This document shows positions 21,725-32,180 of a stretch of 64,000 nucleotides of DNA, piece after piece (position 1 is the stretch's first letter; each line of letters begins with the position of its first letter). Below the pieces are notes generated by a model, which made no database searches, was not told where the DNA came from, and was given only the letters and a program-made list of their open reading frames with translations. The DNA is taken from contig NC_053185.1 of NCBI RefSeq assembly GCF_905163445.1, positions 16,696,001 through 16,760,000 of the forward strand, given 5' to 3'. Source of the stretch: Pararge aegeria. Its lineage: Eukaryota > Arthropoda > Insecta > Lepidoptera > Nymphalidae. The position numbers and the translations under genes are program-made.

Positions 21725-21970
21725 ACGGGCTTAGGCCGTACTCCACCACGCATGCCAAGTGCGGATTGGTAGACTTGACACGCCTTCGAGAAAACTATAT
21801 GGAGAACTCTTCGGTATGCAGATTTCCTCACATCGCATATCTTTGCATCTTTGAAACAAGTTATACTAAATTGGTTAAATCGCATATTACTCCGAAATTA
21901 GAGCTGGGGATCAAACTCGGTACCCCCGAAAGTTAGGCTGAAGTCTTACCCACAAGGCTATCAGCGTTAT
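21725..21970 (-). mobile_element. SINE-2 copy
   Basis: Plus strand reads GGCCGTACTCCACCACGC, AAGTGCGGATTGGTAGACTT, GGTATGCAGATTTCCTCACA, then CAAACTCGGTACCCCCGAAA and CACAAGGCTATCAGCG, the complement of body, B-box and head in order. Confidence 0.8.
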
Positions 21971-23429
21971 CATGATATTACAATAAAACAAAATAATATT
22001 ATCATGCGCAGTATTTGAGTCCGGCCATTTTTTTACACAGTAAGTCACACAAACTTGGATCTAGAATATATAATTCAATCAAATCAGCTATTCAACATCA
22101 ACTTCAATTTGTGTTCACAAATCATTCATCTGTATGCACAATTTAGATAAATAACAGCTATTCGAGGCCACTCCTTCGCCATGCCTCTCCAACTCGACAA
22201 ACAAAACGTTTTGTCGTTTCTTTCATCTCGAGTTTCATGAAACTTTTACTTTCAACCGATCTGTTTATCTAATTACGTAAATCTAACTATTAATTTGCGC
22301 TGTCGATATTCATTTAACATTCAAAGAGAGAACTTAATAAAGTATTTTGATGGTTTTTTTAATAGGTATATTTAGTTGATGTTCGTTTATCGAACGAACC
22401 GAAAGAATTCAAATAGGTTGTCGGGGTTAATGCAGATGTATTTCAATAAAAATTTTCGATGCATATATTCTGTCTTAAATATCGAAATGGACAAAATTAC
22501 TCATAATTAAGTATAAAAATTTCTGTAACTCGACATATCAAACGATGAAAATTAAATTAAAATAATGTTTGTGATTAAGAAGGTTCGCTGGAAGTAACAA
22601 TGTATGATAAAAAGAATTGAACACATTTGGAATTTCTTGAATCTCTTCAATCAATCTCTTTTTTGGTCAATTGACCAAAAAAGTATGTTCATAAAAGCTA
22701 CAGGAATGCGCAAAATATTAAAAACGCAAAACAAATGCAAATTTATCAGATTTATTTCTGGTCCAAACTTTTTAAGTTAAGATATTTAAATCTGTAGTAT
22801 AGTTTAAAAAAATACCTAGAACATTTCTAAACACCATCCTCATCGGTAAAAGTTTACTCATTACTGGATGGTATGCGGACGAATTTAGCATCAACTGCTA
22901 TTTGTTCATATATTTTATAGGTTGTTAATCCCATAATTGGGTAAGCAGGTACCATGCGGTTCCTATCTCTACAAACTCACCCCCTACATTTCCCATTTCA
23001 ACTAAGTTATATTTTAAATTAATTATTGGCATAGGAATTATTCATTTATACGCTACCAATCTATAAATAAACCGGTAACATAAATGAGTTTCTTGAATCC
23101 CCAGCGGATGAGGTTCGGTTTTAAATAAGAAGAGGTTACGAGGGGGTTATGTAATAAAAACTTACATTAATTAATATACTTCTCCATTATATTCAAACTG
23201 GTTGCGCAAACTACCGTTTAGTGAAGCTCATGTTATAAATTAATCACGTCAGTATAAATAACACTGCCTCACATTACGACATTCATTTTTTTTAAATAAT
23301 CTATTTATCGCACTGTATCGACATAATTCAGTGGGTAAAGATGTGTGAGTTCATTTCCATTTGCAAACATTTTCAGTGTGTTAAAATTGTAGAGAAAGAT
23401 ATATAAAATATTTAGTGGTCATAAAGGTT
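21971..23429. other. AT-rich noncoding; holds one perfect palindrome
   Basis: Apart from the palindrome at 22658-22683 and a small GTTCGTT/AACGAAC inverted repeat near 22382, nothing is recognised. Confidence 0.4.
22658..22683. repeat. 26-bp perfect palindrome
   Basis: The segment is identical to its reverse complement over 26 bases, centred on GGTCAATTGACC with flanking T6 and A6 runs. No flanking repeat was noticed, so its origin is unknown. Confidence 0.9.
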
Positions 23430-23688
23430 TTTGTTACAGAGCACGTCTGGGGAAATACTGCCACTACTTCTGCCGCCAAGCAGCATTTTTGCAATGGTGT
23501 GTTCCGGTGTTAAGGATGTGTTTTCTGGTGTGATTAAAAGAACATGAGTCTTGAGTAGGTCTGTAGGTAGGCCTCAGTTCGATGGTCACAAGGCGGTGAG
23601 TGCACAACGTTTTCCATGCTAGCCCTAAGAAGTGTTGCTCCGTTCGTAGGCATTGGTTTTCCGCTTACTATTAGTCCGTCTATTAATC
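23430..23688. repeat. Probable interspersed repeat (LINE-like)
   Basis: GCACGTCTGGGGAAATACTG, CTGCCGCCAAGCAGCATTTT, AAGAAGTGTTGCTCCG and GTAGGCATTGGTTTTCCGCT are strings I recall as repetitive in Lepidoptera. The minus strand is open across part of it (GLIVSGKPMPTNGATLL). Identity unproven. Confidence 0.35.
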
Positions 23689-23689
23689 G

Positions 23690-24156
23690 ACGGCCGACCG
23701 GCGCAGTGGATTTCCCGCCTTTTTTTTTTTTTTGTCGTGGTGGAAAATCTTTATGGCTACATCTGTCCTTTTGGGCAGGACTGAGGTTATGTGGGACTCG
23801 TTTACCCGAACTAAAAACCACCACGGCATGTCCCTCTCGTTGGCTTTATTGGATGTCCGGGGAACCCGTTGTTTACCTTCCAACTACCCCAACCGGTAGT
23901 TGGGGCTCCCGCGCTAACGAGGAGGGGATCAAGACAGCTTGAAGAGGGGCCCGCAGACCGTACAGAGGCTTGTGTAGTGACGGGTAGCTAGAGTGGGCAG
24001 CGACCCTGCCTTCTGAGTCCAAGGCCGTGGGTTCGATTCCCACAACCGGACAATGTTTGTGTGATGAACATAAATGATTTTCAGTGTCCGGGTGTTATAT
24101 TCTAAATATTTATGTATATTATTCATAAAAATATTCATCGGTCATCTTAGTACCCA
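23690..24156 (+). mobile_element. SINE-1 copy interrupted by Rep-K
   Basis: The head begins CGGCCGACCGGCGCAGTGG (23690-23708), is broken by Rep-K, and resumes near 23992 with AGTGGGCAGCGACCCTGCC, GGGTTCGATTCCCACAACCG (B-box) and the SINE-1 body to TAGTACCCAT at 24156. There the Jockey LINE begins. The expected 3' part (ACACAAGCTACGC onward) is missing on the far side of the LINE. Confidence 0.85.
23719..23990 (-). mobile_element. Rep-K retroposon, longer copy
   Basis: Starts with a T15 run, so a poly(A) tail on the minus strand. It shares TCGTGGTGGA, GAGGTTATGTGGGACTC, ACGGCATGTCCCTCTCGTTG and GGCTTTATTGG with the 4409-4578 copy but extends about 100 bp further toward its 5' end. The flanks look like a diverged target duplication: GCGCAGTGG...CCCGCC on the left, GAGTGGGCAGCGACCCTGCC on the right. 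It also holds a CCAACTACC/GGTAGTTGG inverted repeat near 23880-23903. Boundaries are approximate. Confidence 0.65.
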
Positions 24157-24162
24157 TTATTT

Positions 24163-24456
24163 CCAGTCATTAGCTCAGAGGATAAACCACTTACTAGCGA
24201 AGTGAAGTATAGCTCGAACATACGCGAGAATCCTCAGACCTCGCGACCTGTAAGGAATGCACCTCAAACATATGCGGAAGCAGTTAACTCTCGTAGATCA
24301 CCTCCAAAAGACAATGTACTTCAACCATCTCATGGACCCCTACGGTCCATTGAAAATTTACTGCTTAAACAGAGTGAAAAAATAGACGTCCTCCTTCAAC
24401 AAATAAGCACCCTTCTGGGACTTATAACCACACTCATCACTAACGTCTCAAAATAA
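24163..24456 (+). pseudogene. LINE ORF1 (gag-like) C-terminal fragment
   Basis: The frame is open from the 5' truncation point to TAA at 24454-24456, with no initiation site of its own. Visible: QTYAEAV, a short motif common just after the zinc knuckles in Jockey ORF1, then a Pro/Arg-rich linker and a C-terminal amphipathic helix (SIENLLLKQSEKIDVLLQQI followed by STLLGLITTLITNVSK). CCHC knuckles are missing with the 5' part. ORF1 proteins bind element RNA and form the retrotransposition particle. The end overlaps the ORF2 open frame by about 13 bases, a coupling typical of this group. Confidence 0.7.
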
Positions 24457-27087
24457 ACCATTTACGCATAGCTGCGTGGAACATTAACGGCCTCACTGGC
24501 CGTAAAGATGAACTATTAGCCTTCATGTCTGCCAACAAATTAGATGTAGTTCTCATATCAGAATCACATGTTACTGACAGGAGCTTATTTGTGGTACCAG
24601 GATACTGCAGCTATTTAACACCCCACCCCGATGGTAGTGCACATGGAGGTACGGCGGTAATTATCAGGAATTGTCTAAAACACCATTTATTAGATCATTA
24701 TAGAACTCCTCAAATACAAGCTACTACAATTAAATTAGAGCAAAAGTCAGACTTCATCACGCTTTCAGCAATTTACTGCCCGCCTCGTCACAAGATTGAT
24801 GAGGCTCTATTTTCAAGCTACTTTAAAACATTGGGAAGTCGCTTTATAGCGGGAGGCGATTGGAACGCTAAACATACTTTCTGGGGCTCTCGCTGTACTC
24901 TGCCGCGGGGAAGTGAACTCAAAAGAAGTATAGACAAGAACAACCTACTTACACTATCAACTGGTGAACCTAGTTACTGGCCTTCGGACACTAAAAAAAG
25001 GCCTGATCTCTTAGACTTCTTTGTGACAAAAAACATTTCTCACCTCTTTACTAGCATAGCACCAAGTCTGGATGGGTCTTCCGACCATTCACCAATAATT
25101 TTAGAGCTTTGCAGCACTGCTGTAACCACTAGAGATAATAATGTCTACCTCTTCAATCATAAAACGGACTGGCAATCATTTAGAGACTTCATAAACGAAA
25201 CAATAAACTTAAAAATTCCTCTCAAGAATAAAGATGACATTGACTATGCTACGTTATATGTAACAAACCTAATTCAAGTTGCAGGTTGGCTCAGCACCCC
25301 TCATTTGAATCCCAAACATCACGGCACCCTTCTTCCATTAGTCATCAAGGCAAAAATTGAGGAAAAAAGGCGGCTTCGACGTAATTGGCAGAGCTCACGC
25401 TGCCCTGATGACAAAACTAGCTTAAATCGTGCTATAAAGGAACTCAAAACCATACTGGCAGATTCGTCAAACAACACGATCAAGGCGAATCTTGAATCAT
25501 TGTCAGCTACAGGCCAGGGGGACCAATCGCTGTGGAAGGCTACGAAAACACTTAACCAGCCTCAACCCCACTTCCCGCCTATTAAAACCGGTGCAGCTTG
25601 GGCTCGTTCTGACATTGAAAAAGCAGAAGCCTTTGCGGCTCATCTTTACACAGTATTTCAACCCAATCCTGGTCCAGACGACCCCGATATCCAGGAAATA
25701 CTGAACCAGGATCTTCAGATGAGCCTACCACTCAAGCCAACGTCACCTAAAGAGATATATAATACTATTGCTTCCCTTGATTCTGCAAAAGCTCCTGGTT
25801 TCGACTTGATTACTCCTCGCATTCTCAAGGAGCTCCCCAAAAAATGCCTAACTTTCTTGGCTAACCTATTTAACCGTATCTTCCAATTAAACCATTTTCC
25901 TGACATCTGGAAGGTATCCCAAATTATTATGATACACAAATCAGGCAAACCTCAAGAAGAAGCCAGCTCCTATCGTCCAATTAGTCTGACTCCTGTCCTT
26001 TCAAAGGTCTGGGAAATGATATTCTTAACGAGATTGAGTAATGCCTTAGATGAAAGCGACATAATTCCCGTCCACCAGTTTGGCTTTCGTAAACAACACT
26101 CGACAGTCGAGCAAGTCCACAGGGTATATCACACAATCCGACAGTGTCTTGAAAAGAAGGAATATTGCTCGGCAGCATTTCTCGACGTTCAACAGGCCTT
26201 TGACAGAGTATGGCATACAGGACTTTTGGTAAAAATAAAAAAAATTCTACCACATTCTATGTTTTTGTTGCTCGCATCTTATTTGGAAAATAGAATGTTT
26301 CAAGTTAAGCAGCGCGATGCTAGATCCAGCTTCTACAGTTGCTCCGCAGGTGTGCCCCAGGGGTCCGTCCTTGGACCTGTCCTTTACAACATCTTTACCA
26401 GTGATATACCGCATTCACCTGATGTTACCATTGCGACATTTGCCGATGACGCTGCTTTATTATCCTGCAATAAAGATGCTAACCGTGCTAGTTCCACCCT
26501 TCAAAAACAGCTCGATGCAACACACGTGTGGCTTTCCAAATGGCGGATTAAAACTAGTGCATCCAAATCCCAACACATCACCTTTGCATTAAAGAAAGGT
26601 GAACGAAGACCTACCTCCAACTACTTGTGTCAAGTACCTGGGCTTCCGTCTGGACCGGCGCTTGACCTGGAAATACCACATCGATCACAAAAGAGATGAA
26701 CTCAATTTCAGATTCCGAAATTTGCTCTGGCTGCTTGGCCGGCAGTCTGCGCTGAGGCTCAATAACAAATTGCTCGTATATTGCGCAATGCTCAAACCCA
26801 TCTGGCTTTACGGCATACAGCTGTGGGGTATCTGCAGTAAGTCTAACATGATGCGCATCCAAAGGGTCCAAAACAAAATTCTACGGGTAATCACTGATGC
26901 TCCCTGGTTCGCACGCAACGACGAGATTCATCAGTATCTCGAAATGCCAACGGTATTTGAGGAAATCGGCAGGTTCTGTAAAAAACACAAAGAACGCCTT
27001 GCTAAACACCCCAACCATCTTGCTAGCTCACTATTAGTAGCTCCACGTGTGAAACGCCTAAAACGAGCTGATGTGCTCGACAATTGA
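24444..27087 (+). pseudogene. LINE ORF2: endonuclease-reverse transcriptase, one frameshift
   Basis: The open frame runs from 24444, just upstream of the ORF1 stop; the first ATG at 24525 lies after the conserved WNINGL, so true translation must start earlier, probably by reinitiation. Endonuclease: WNINGL (24477), LISESH with the catalytic Glu, GGDWNAKH (about 24856), SDHSPI (about 25078). Reverse transcriptase: APGFDLITP, SYRPISL, FGFRKQHST, FLDVQQAFDRVWH, GVPQGSVLGP, and the active site FADD at 26439-26450. All catalytic residues look intact. Near 26593-26605, just after the FADD block, the reading frame changes; the rest (KYLGFRLDRRLTW, then the basic C-terminal region) continues in another frame to TGA at 27085-27087. 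A small deletion there is inferred because a short loop also seems missing. It would nick target DNA and copy element RNA; this copy is inactive. Confidence 0.9.
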
Positions 27088-27180
27088 CGGACGGTTGAGC
27101 GATGGCTCCCTCGTCTGTAAATGCCAATAACTCACCCAGCACATCTTCTAAAGTTAATTCCAAAGTTACTCACGTAAAAT

Positions 27181-28136
27181 ATAGCAAAATATTTCGTAAC
27201 AAATGTTATATATGTTTTCGGATTGTGCAATTCATGATAAAGAATTAAATAAACTCTGTATTATTTCTTCGCAGACACTCTCTGCGAGGTTTCGCAAATT
27301 GTAAAATATCGATAGCCGCTTTGATTCCGAGCCTGATGTTATTTAAGTTAAAGAAAGTGTTATTTTGTATCAACACAAGGTTACATAAGATGTCGATAAT
27401 AAATGTGAAGCGGCGCTAATTGACAATATTCATAAAATACAAGCTGATTATATGTATAAAGACATTTATGTATTAGCTTTCGATTTTCATAATATCGTTG
27501 CTTTGGTGTTAGTTAAAAATGTTATAACTTATCATGTTAGAAATTTTATTACATCACAACTGCCTGGACTACTCAATAAACTAATTGGACCCGCAGTAAT
27601 TATAAATCTTGAGATAGGTATATAAAAAACGGTTGTTCTCAAACACTCATTAATGTTATCTCATGTAAATTTTGTATCAGTATTTCAGTCTCGATGAAAA
27701 GTGTTTTGCTAAATCAAATTTATAAAAGACCTATGAATCCTAAATACCTATGTATTTTTGTTAACTTCCATGTCACTGTCTTTTTTAAACATCTTTATAC
27801 AGGTTTATTATATAAGGTTATTATATTAAGTATTTTCGGGCTCAACTCCGTCGTTTATAGACGGATTTGGCAAAAATACTTTTTGTTCGAAAAGGGTTCA
27901 TTTTGAAACAGTCCCATTTAAAGTTCACACAGATCTAATGAAGAGTTTCGGAGACATAACGGAACTCTTATCTACTCATATAAAAGAATATACAGTAAAT
28001 GAAGAATTTATTTTTTGAGATAACAAATTTATCTCGTCTTTTCTTATATAGGTCATGTTATTGAACCTCAGTTCAGTTCATCTCTGAAAGAGCACTTCTT
28101 AAGAAGTTACAGTTTTTTTTTCGAACACTAGAAGTT
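27181..28136. other. AT-rich noncoding, no gene seen
   Basis: No repeat signature noticed; a 70-codon AT-driven frame at 27694-27906 is taken as chance. Confidence 0.35.
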
Positions 28137-28470
28137 AGCCCTTGATTGCAACCTTGCCTAGTTGTGAATGATGATGCAGCTAAGATGGAAGCAGGCTAAC
28201 CAGTCGCGTGCATTGAGGGTATGCACTAAGCGAGCAGATGATATACAATGAAAAAAATCTCCAGTACGAGTTATAAAAATCTTAAAGATCGGCATTTTAA
28301 AAACTATAAAACGCCTGCCCTTTATTTTTTATATCTCGTACTGGAGATTTTGTTGATTTTATTTTGTCTGCATACCCTCTATGCACGCCGCTGAGGCTAA
28401 CCTGTTGCCCCCTATGCACGCCACTGAGGCTAACCTGTTACCCTCTATGCACGCCACTGAGTACCCGTAC
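28137..28470. repeat. Foldback repeat with Rep-H-like flank
   Basis: Two nested inverted repeats share one centre. Outer: GCATTGAGGGTATGC near 28212-28226 with GCATACCCTCTATGC near 28370-28384. Inner: AATCTCCAGTACGAG near 28256-28270 with CTCGTACTGGAGATT near 28336-28350. The left flank (28141-28200) has TTGATTGCAACC and GATGCAGCTAAGATGGAAGC, related to Rep-H. The right flank is a 33-bp tandem array. Overall a MITE-like or snapback structure; superfamily not assigned. Confidence 0.6.
28381..28470 (+). repeat. 33-bp tandem repeat, about 2.7 copies
   Basis: ATGCACGCC recurs at 28381, 28414 and 28447 with AC/GCTGAGGCTAACCTGTT between. The exact 33-base period keeps a frame open and makes an 11-residue repeat in translation, but this is a by-product of the period. 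It ends in three copies of GTACCC. Confidence 0.85.
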
Positions 28471-28854
28471 CCGTACCCCTAATCGTAATACAGTATTACA
28501 ACAAAGTAACAAGTACCACGACAATAAGCATTCACAAGATATTATGGTAATAATCTAGAAACTCTGAAGCCCTGGCGCGAACTTACTTCAATTGAGATAT
28601 CGATTTCACGGCGAATAAATAGCTATGTTACTATGATTAAAATATCAATGGTTTGTGCTTTCTCCACTGATTGTATGCAAAATAGTGTGTAGTTAAATAA
28701 ACAATGTAATTTCCCAGCGTTGGGTGCGAATCACGCCCAAACATGGCGGTGAGCGTTGGTGTGGCTGCAACCTTCGTTAGGGTTGTCACTACTCACGGCA
28801 CCTCAGCGCGTCTTCCGCGACGCTGAATATTCCCAAGATAGGTTCAAATTGAAT
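28471..28854. other. Noncoding, no gene seen
   Basis: Nothing recognised. Confidence 0.3.
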
Positions 28855-28925
28855 AACATCATCACATCAAGAGCCTATAACAGCCCAATGTTAGACTTAA
28901 GGTCTCTCCTAAAGTTTGGAGGGTT
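28855..28925 (-). mobile_element. RTE-tailed SINE 3' end fragment
   Basis: Plus strand reads ATCATCACATCAAGAGCCTA, ACAGCCCAATGTTAGACT and GGTCTCTCCTAAAGTTTGGA, the complement of a (TGATGA)-tailed RTE-like 3' end with a degenerate CAGCAGTGGAC block. Confidence 0.5.
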
Positions 28926-30298
28926 TGTCCTTGAGGGTTTGGGATCGAAGTAAATGGTAGTTGCAGCACAAAGGACGCTGCTGCTCGGTCTCCATTGTAT
29001 AACCAACAACAACTGTATTCTGATCTGTCGTCAACATACGGCTCACACCACAAACCAAATATAACTAGAGAAGTTTTTTAGTGATAATACGGTAAATTTT
29101 ATTCTTCGTGGTGGAGAGAATAACAATAAGAAAACAATCAATTGTCAGTTAATGTACCCGTTCATATTTTTGATTAAATAGAATCGTACATACGAGATTA
29201 AGTAAAATTTATCTCTAACGCAGCGGTTTTCTTAGTTATTTATTTTGGGGTTAAATAAAACTACTATATGTATATGTTGCTTGTCAATGTTGTGTCTGTG
29301 TATAACTTGCAGGTAAAACAAAGGGCACAAAACCAAGCCTAAAAACTATATACCTGGAAGTTCATGCTTGTAATGTTGACAAAGTATAAAATAATTTGTG
29401 GCAGCCCTTGTATAAAGCCTATTGCACACGTGCTGAAGTATAAGTTTTCCTCTAAGCCATTATGTGTCTGGCAAAACGACAAGCAGACAATGGCCGCGCA
29501 TTTGAATTTAAAAACAGTAAAGATTTGCGTGTGGAGAAGAATAAATGTTTATATAAGAAACCAGTATTAAACTGTTATTTAATTGTCAGCAAAGTGGAAC
29601 GGACCGACGCTTCGGGGCTTATAAATACGACCAATAAAAAGTGGTCTCATAAATTTTATATTAGAGTTCTTATTTTGTTGACAATAGTCGTGTTTGCGGC
29701 TTAATATTCACACTCGAAACATATTTAACTACCTTTGATATTACTTAATATCGCTGTAAAATTTGAAGATTTCACCCGATTTTATGAGATTGCCTTAACA
29801 GGGCGTGACTTGATGACAACGGGACTATTCAAGAATATAACCTTACAAAAAATCAGAAAACATTGGCAAAATCAGTTTACAACTGGTGGAGAGCTCTGTG
29901 AACAAGTATATAAAAAACATATTTAATGTAAAAAATAAAACCCCCACTTTGTGAAGACGATAAAAATTTACAATAAGGGCAAAGTAGTAGTCCATGTAGT
30001 TTGAAAAAAAAGTTTGTTTGCGTGAACAACACATTTCAGTCATAAACCAGTGATTTCTAAATTTTTTCGGGATTTTTACAATCGTCAGTAAGCTGGGGCG
30101 GCGCTCTAGTTTAATAGAATGATAGAAATAAGGTCGAAGTATCAGAAGAGATTAAGCAATTTTGTCTTTTTGGGATGTCGAAAAATTTTAATATCAAAGT
30201 AATTTCATTTTTTCGCTAGGAGCGCTGACTATTGAGGTATGCATGAATTTCAGATTTAAAATAAGAGAGATGATTTCCATTTTACTACGACGTTACGT
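28926..30298. other. AT-rich noncoding, no gene seen
   Basis: Several 60-80 codon frames (for example 29364-29570, 29462-29704) overlap in different frames and show no motif. Confidence 0.35.
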
Positions 30299-30417
30299 AT
30301 CTCTTAAACTATGCGTCGACTGGCCACCTGCCCCGGTATTAACTCTCGCAATAAAAAACCATTTTCGAGTAGGTTCAGATTATGTATATAATACAGTTGA
30401 CGCATAGTTTAAGAGAT
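30299..30417. mobile_element. MITE-like element with 23-bp inverted ends
   Basis: ATCTCTTAAACTATGCGTCG (start of the left arm, 30299-30321) is matched by an inverted right arm at 30395-30417 with one mismatch in 23. The 119-bp unit has no coding capacity. No clear target duplication was found, so the superfamily is open. Confidence 0.6.
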
Positions 30418-31499
30418 GTGAGTTTATTCCATCATGACACCATATATTCGTAAGCACAACCGAGTTATATTAGAGACAAGGTTTTTAGATTTATCGTGCA
30501 GTAAGTTCTGCACACGGAAGACCATTTTGCAAAGGTACAAAGTGGAAATACCTAGTGCAAACTCTACTAAAACTAGTGGAATGCATTATAAGAAACTGAT
30601 AGAAATGAGTAAGGTAAAGGTGAAGCATCAGTACTTGTTGAACATAATAAAAGAAAGTAAATTACAGATTTAAACGGTGGCTCCTAAAGTGCCCCGCTTA
30701 CAACATATCACCAGTAGACGAACGGGGTCATCCATAAAACGGACAAAAGAGCTTTTCAATTGACTCATGATCGCAGTGAAAGTAGCCCTTTACTTTTACG
30801 GCCAGGATTCTGTTATTTACTATTTTATGACCTTAGGATCTTGCGAATTAAGTTCATCTTAATCTTCATTCTCTTCAGCCTGTTAACAAGCTGAGCCCAG
30901 ATCTCCTTTCTTATTTTAATAAATTTACATGCCTTCTTGTTCGTTTCGAAGGGATCCAATTTCACACTAGGCACCCCCACAAATTACTATCGTGGCATGT
31001 ACGCATTAAACATTATAAAAATAGTATTAATCTTGAAATTAACATTGTTAAACATAGAGAACGAGTAAGTTATCTTGATATTTTTATTACTGATCGTATC
31101 AAAAATATGACGCAGCAATCAAACATAGTAATGCAATTTGAATAACAATATTCCGTTACAGTAAGCGTTGACCAATAACTATTGCCATGTTACAAGTTAC
31201 AATAAATGGGCAAATATATAACACTCTAGTTAATATTTTCTGAAATATTATCTCGCTCAGGACCCATAGGATATTGCATCATAATTTTATGTGAGTGAAA
31301 ACTTATTTTATTGGTTCTGTATTCCGATATTTATGTGTACAAATTGGTTACAATGTTTTATGGTGCAGCATTCTTCAATCTTTAAAATCATCGAAATATC
31401 CGCAAGTACTTGTTTAATAACTGAAATTGTACTTATATATAAATAAGAGAAAAATACGCAAGTAAATCCCGTACTCTCACCAATAGTCTGTCAAGGGTT
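30418..31499. other. Noncoding, no gene seen
   Basis: A 79-codon plus frame (30434-30673) begins right after the MITE-like element; no motif. Confidence 0.35.
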
Positions 31500-31800
31500 A
31501 CAGAGTTTTAAGTGGGTGCAAGTCCCACATAACCACTCCATTTAGCCTAACGGAGTGGTACGCTTCCAGCATTTTTACTGTTTAAAAAAAAAACACGTTC
31601 AGGAAATAAGCAAACCACTGTAGGACTAACAGTTTTGCTAGCTCACATGTATCCTTCCATTCATGTCCTTCCCGATAAGATGGTAAATCTTCCACCCGGT
31701 AGGGAATGGCGTTCTCCAGTTATGAAAAGGTTCAAACAGGAACCTGACCTCCTAGTTTGAGCCGATTGAGCCTTTTCATAACACAGTAAATTCAGATTTC
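31500..31800. repeat. Hairpin-bearing interspersed segment
   Basis: 31719-31735 (GTTATGAAAAGGTTCAA) pairs with 31766-31782 with one mismatch in 17. An ACCACTCC/GGAGTGGT pair lies near 31533-31562, and there is an A10 run near 31585. AGTCCCACATAACC near 31525 resembles the complement of part of Rep-K. Class unknown. Confidence 0.35.
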
Positions 31801-31930
31801 TGACATCTCCGTACAAAATTTGGGACCATCACACGAATATCTCCATCAAATTAAGCGGTTTGAAAAATAAATAAAGGATGGCCACTTTTTGGAAAAGTTA
31901 AGACAGCCAGAACTGCACATCTGTAATACA

Positions 31931-32180
31931 AACGGCCGATTGACGCAGTGAGCAGCGACCTTGCTTTCGGAGTCTTAGGCCGTGGGTTTGATTCCCACAA
32001 CTGGAAAAATGATTTTGTGGTGAACATGAAAGTGTATGGGTGTTTATAAGTATTTATGTATCCTATTCATAAAAATATTCATCAGTCATCTTAGTACCCG
32101 TAACACAAGCTACGCTTAGTTTGGGGCTAGAAGGCGATGTGTGTATTGTCGTAGTATATTTATTATTGTTATTATAAATG
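31931..32180 (+). mobile_element. SINE-1 copy, nearly full length
   Basis: Head AACGGCCGATTGACGCAGTG, B-box GGTTTGATTCCC (one change), then GTGGTGAACATGAAAGTGTA (short deletion in the middle), AAATATTCATCAGTCATC, ACACAAGCTACGCTTAG, and tail TCGTAGTATATTTATTATTG. Confidence 0.85.

Larger units (their letters stand above)
24157..27180 (+). mobile_element. 5'-truncated Jockey-clade LINE
   Basis: About 3 kb with the C-terminal part of ORF1, a complete-length ORF2 with one frameshift, and a short 3' region. The clade call rests on the two-ORF layout, an APE-type endonuclease followed by RT, and ORF2 motifs that I associate with Jockey elements. The 5' junction abuts a SINE-1 body at 24156/24157. 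No clear poly(A) or target duplication was found at the 3' side, so the right boundary is approximate. It is the least decayed element in the window. Confidence 0.85.

Noticed and set aside
23534..23942. Overlapping frames of about 70-108 codons on both strands
   Set aside because: They lie across an interspersed repeat, a SINE-1 head and Rep-K, and share no domain.
25715..26253. Minus-strand frames across the Jockey ORF2
   Set aside because: Antisense shadows of the reverse transcriptase frame.
28364..28558. Open frame with an 11-residue repeat (PLCTPLRLTCC)
   Set aside because: It is a translation of the 33-bp DNA tandem repeat; there is no other coding evidence.
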